Shown piece after piece: positions 60,566-64,000 of a stretch of DNA of 64,000 nucleotides. Source of the DNA: Antitrichia curtipendula (Eukaryota > Streptophyta > Bryopsida > Hypnales > Leucodontaceae); the NCBI GenBank assembly GCA_951230915.1, contig OX579640.1, forward strand, positions 12,482,981 to 12,546,980, written 5' to 3'. The notes under the pieces are model-generated. The model ran no database searches. It had not been told where the DNA came from and was given only the letters and a program-made list of their open reading frames with translations. The translations under genes and the position numbers were made by a program. Every line of letters begins with the position of its first letter. Positions within the stretch are counted from its first letter, which is position 1.

Positions 60566-62600
60566 GAGGGTGTTCTAAGCACATGAGGATGCTATTAAAG
60601 TTTAGTTAGTTAGGCTATGGGGGTACTCCTAGCAGTGGAAGATGTTTTAAAGTGTTCACATCTAAAAGTTGTTGAAGCAATTGGATACTAATATAATGTT
60701 CAATTCTTTGAAAATAAAACATTTTTGAGTGCATTGAACACAATATATATGAATTGATTAAGGTAAATCAGGAAAGAAAGGTGAAAGAATCTAGAACCCA
60801 TATATTAAGCAATTCCACTTGCATACTTTGCGTTTGAATTAGCATATGACACTATTTTTTAAAGTAGTGACATTTAAAAATTATGAATTTTCAAAAATAT
60901 TGGTAATCTTTTTTTAAATCCATGAATATACAAGTGATTGCAAGAAATACTTATACTATTTTTTGTCACACAATGCATGTTGATTTGTTTTTAGGCCATA
61001 ACTTTTGGGTGAACACAAAAGCTATGGCTCCAAAAGACTCAATCTTCATAAATAAGGTATTCATGACTAGCATATATACTTTGGCTATGTTTTTTTTTAT
61101 TTTTTAAAATATTTTACTATACAAAGTAAGCCTCCCTTTTATATCACTCTTGCCAAGTGGAGGATTTCAGTACTATTTTTAGCTCCAAAACACAAATTTG
61201 GAGCAAAATTTTTGAAGGAACAATCTTCTAATAGACTAGCCACTACTGTTCAAAATAATTTTAAAAACAATTAATTGTATATTGTATGGAAGTATACAAA
61301 GTGAGCTTCTTTCTATTTGCATTTCAAAACATGTAAAATATTACTTTGGTGGTTCTTTTGGTGAATGTCCATTTCCATACAATTGTTACATTTTTTTGTA
61401 TTTTATTTTTATTTTATTTTTACAAGTTAAATCATTAAAGTATCTTTTTTTTTAATATTTAGCATTGTTTTAGTTTTTCTACATAGAAAACTTTTCTATA
61501 TTTTATCTTCTTAGGATACAATCTTTTTAAAAGTTTTTACATTGACTATATTTTTGAATTTTAAGAAATTTATAATTTAAAAGTGCTTCAAAAAACTAAG
61601 CATGAATTCTATAAAAACACACCCAAACTAGAAGTTGTTTCTTGCAATCACATGTACATAGTATACAATGAATTTTGAAATTCAAGTTTTTGATGTTTTA
61701 AGCATTTATATATGCACGTTTGACATTTTGTACTACTTAAATCTACATTTTTAGATGCAAATATCTTTTTTGTGCAATTGAGGGCTTAAGTATCATATAT
61801 GAGTAAGACTAAAGTGCTTAGAGATGAAGTGTCTATTTAATGAAACAATTTGAAATAGTTTCAAGCTGTGTAATTGCAAGTTCTTGCTATCCTACCTGAG
61901 GTTGGGTGAAGATGCCCTAAGGCAAGTGGTGTATGTAGTTATTTTATTTTTGGTAGCTATAATATCCTAAGCACCTACTTTGGATAAAGTCAAACACTGT
62001 TCATATGCAATCAAAGTAGATTTTGGTATTGTAGCCAAAAGTTTATAGTGCTAAGGTTTTTTTTGGTAGCACTATAGTCAAAGCTTAGTTTAGAACCTTG
62101 AGCTTTTGGTTAGACATTTGAAAATACACGTTTATTCTTTGCTTTGTATGAGCATACAAGATGTATCTTCCTTGTGAGTGTTTCTTGAAATAAAGATATG
62201 TACATTTCTTAAAACTCAGTCCAATATAATTATAATATTGTTTTGACTAAAAGAGACATTTAGAACCTCTTGGTCAAATTAATGAAATGAATTTGCAACA
62301 TCACACTATTGCAATTGTACTAATGCTATCAAGAACCATATCATAAAAGAATAATTAGAAATAGTGAAGTTTAGGCCTATAAAAGTATATACGTAGGCAA
62401 ACTTGTGGATATAAAATCTAGCTATTAGTAGCACAATGTACACTTTGCAATGTAGGCGGGTCAAAGAAATAATCCAATTTTGTTCAAACATCCATTACTT
62501 ATATACTCTCATCTATAATATTATGTAAGGTTAATAAATTCCATCCCACTAAATATGAAAAATAATTTTTTTTTCTTGGGGAGATGACTCCTTGTAATTT
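60566..62600. other. 3' flank of the second P450 unit
   Basis: Blocks 60570-60740, 61680-61920 and 62270-62540 correspond in order to the 3' flanks of the first and ghost units. No gene is present. Confidence 0.55.
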
Positions 62601-62609
62601 GAGGTATAC

Positions 62610-63370
62610 TAGTGTTCCATGTGTCGTTGCCACAGTGTAATAAAAATTAATAAAAATTAATTTAACTTGAAATTTTAATTTAAAAAGCCCATAATTTATA
62701 ATAAATTTTAAAGCTTTAAATATTTTTTTAATTTTGCAAGGGCTTTGTTTGGTAGCGTTTGGACATGTAATATGAAATTTATGTTTTTTCCAAAATAAAA
62801 AGATAATTAACTTAATTTTTTATTTGAATTAAAAAAATCTGAGCGCTATAAAATTAGCACGAATATAAAACTTTATGTACAAAGGAGTGCAAGGATTTTG
62901 TTTTGTGGCCTTTGAACATGCAATGTAAAAGTTATGCTTTTCCAAAAGTAAAAAATTAATTAATTCAAGTTTCTAATTTAAAAAAATCGTAACTTTCACA
63001 TTGTAGGTCCAAACGCCACAAAATTGGTATGAATAGAAAGCACTGTGCACAAAGGAGTGCAAATGCTTTGTTTCATGACATTTTGACATGTGGCATGAAA
63101 GTTATGATTTTTCAAAAATGAAATATAATCTATTTTTTCAACCCATTTCAACTTGGTTCATGCCAGTTCATTGAAAGAATAACTTAAATCAATTTTTAAT
63201 TCATAAAAAAACTTTGAAATTCAATAACTTTCACACCATTTGTCCAAACACCACAAAACAAAGCCTGTGCACCCCTCTTTGTCAAGAGCTTTTTAGCGGT
63301 ACCAAGAGCGCCATTGGACACCTTCCAGTTTGCTAGATCTCAACATGTAAAACAAAACAAAACAAATGAC
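62610..63370 (+). repeat. Dispersed repeat with ACAAAACAAAGC signature, copy C (internally tandem)
   Basis: It starts 'gtgtcgttgccacagtg' and contains three or four imperfect units around 'aaaggagtgcaa' and 'tccaaac-ccacaaaa'. It ends 'aacaaagcctgtgcacccc', followed by 'acaaatgacctaatttaagg'; the latter corresponds to 'acaaacaacctatcttaaat' after copy A. Confidence 0.6.
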
Positions 63371-64000
63371 CTAATTTAAGGTATAGATAGAATGAGTTTG
63401 ATGTAGGGCTATTTAGCTTAATTGTTGTATTCAAGATGACCATATTTTTATATATAAAACTGCAAGGATCATATTTTTAATTCCCTATGGTTTTTGTAGA
63501 ATCATTCAATGCAATTTTTAAAGTGGAGCTTTCTTACATATAAAATTTTAAGGTTCAATTTTTTTCGTGCCCCCACCTTTCTTTTCAAATTTCCTCCTTC
63601 CTATACTATATACATCATGAAACCAACAACAATCAATTTAATTCAAATGCGATTGACCAAGTGACAATTTTTTTAAACCCTAAAGGTCAACTCTTTGTTG
63701 AAAGGACAATTTAAAATCTAGGTAGGTTCTTATAAAGTCAAATTTGGTACAATTTTTATGAATGTTTGACACAAGGTATGAACATATACCTCTTTAGTAG
63801 AATTATAATTTTTTTACAATCGGGTGCTTGAATCAAAAGTCATACTACCCTAAACTTTTTTGACAACCTAGTCAATTTGGGCATCTTTTACAAACGCTCA
63901 TCAACTTTTGAAAGTTGGCATGTGTGTAACTAATAAGATAAGGCATACAATTGTCAAACGAATATTTAGTTCTCAAATCACATTCTAAGTGGGGTCAAAC
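63371..64000. other. Intergenic DNA with start of another old repeat
   Basis: From 63676 (AAACCCTAAAGG) the sequence resembles 390-560. It runs off the window edge. No gene. Confidence 0.45.

Noticed and set aside
1..64000. tRNA, rRNA and other structured RNA genes
   Set aside because: None was noticed by eye, but a covariance-model scan was not possible, so absence is not proven.

Overview
The window is nuclear DNA from a land plant. It is AT-rich and gene-poor, with split genes carrying GT-AG introns, a plant-type (A-type, CYP71-clan-like) cytochrome P450 family, and layered DNA transposons and inverted-repeat elements. One gene is informative about the lineage: a minus-strand, seven-exon gene at about 6.1-8.6 kb reads as the outer-dynein-arm docking protein ODAD3/CCDC151 (Chlamydomonas ODA10 type). 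Such a gene is expected only in plants with flagellated sperm (bryophytes, lycophytes, ferns, cycads, Ginkgo). Its short introns (about 100-430 bp) make me favour a bryophyte or lycophyte, but that is inference. No database could be consulted.

Layout. 0-6 kb: AT-rich intergenic DNA with one old repeat and one 39-codon coiled-coil ORF. 6.05-8.56 kb: ODAD3 (minus), with G-box and TGACGTCA motifs upstream. 9.2-20.9 kb: repeats, dominated by a 6.9-kb CACTA transposon (11384-18315, 3-bp target duplication ATT, first base mutated). It contains a TTAA-flanked element, which itself contains a 522-bp element with a TAA duplication. 21.8-28.2 kb: a 6.4-kb element with about 0.95-kb terminal inverted repeats. 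Inside are a broken transposon-type gene, two minisatellites and a recurrent AAGCTTCGCCGT motif. 28-33 kb: repeats.

33.7-62.5 kb: a tandem array of P450 units. The first unit holds an apparently intact four-exon P450 (33711-37734, 521 codons). The last holds a same-strand paralogue (55043-59402) broken by a transposon in exon 1, a second at the exon 1/intron 1 border and a 1-nt deletion in exon 3. Between them (about 45.9-51.1 kb) lies a unit with homologous upstream and downstream flanks joined directly to each other: a ghost locus from which the gene is gone. Four copies of one small inverted-repeat element sit within 1.3 kb of the broken paralogue and are absent from the intact one.

At least five TTAA-flanked elements with CCCCTAAAGG termini (piggyBac-like in end structure), several CACTA-like elements, a hAT-type MITE with an 8-bp duplication, a foldback element and a Copia fragment fill much of the rest. 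The genes form no operon or pathway. The story is a tandem P450 family being eroded by transposons beside one conserved cilium gene.
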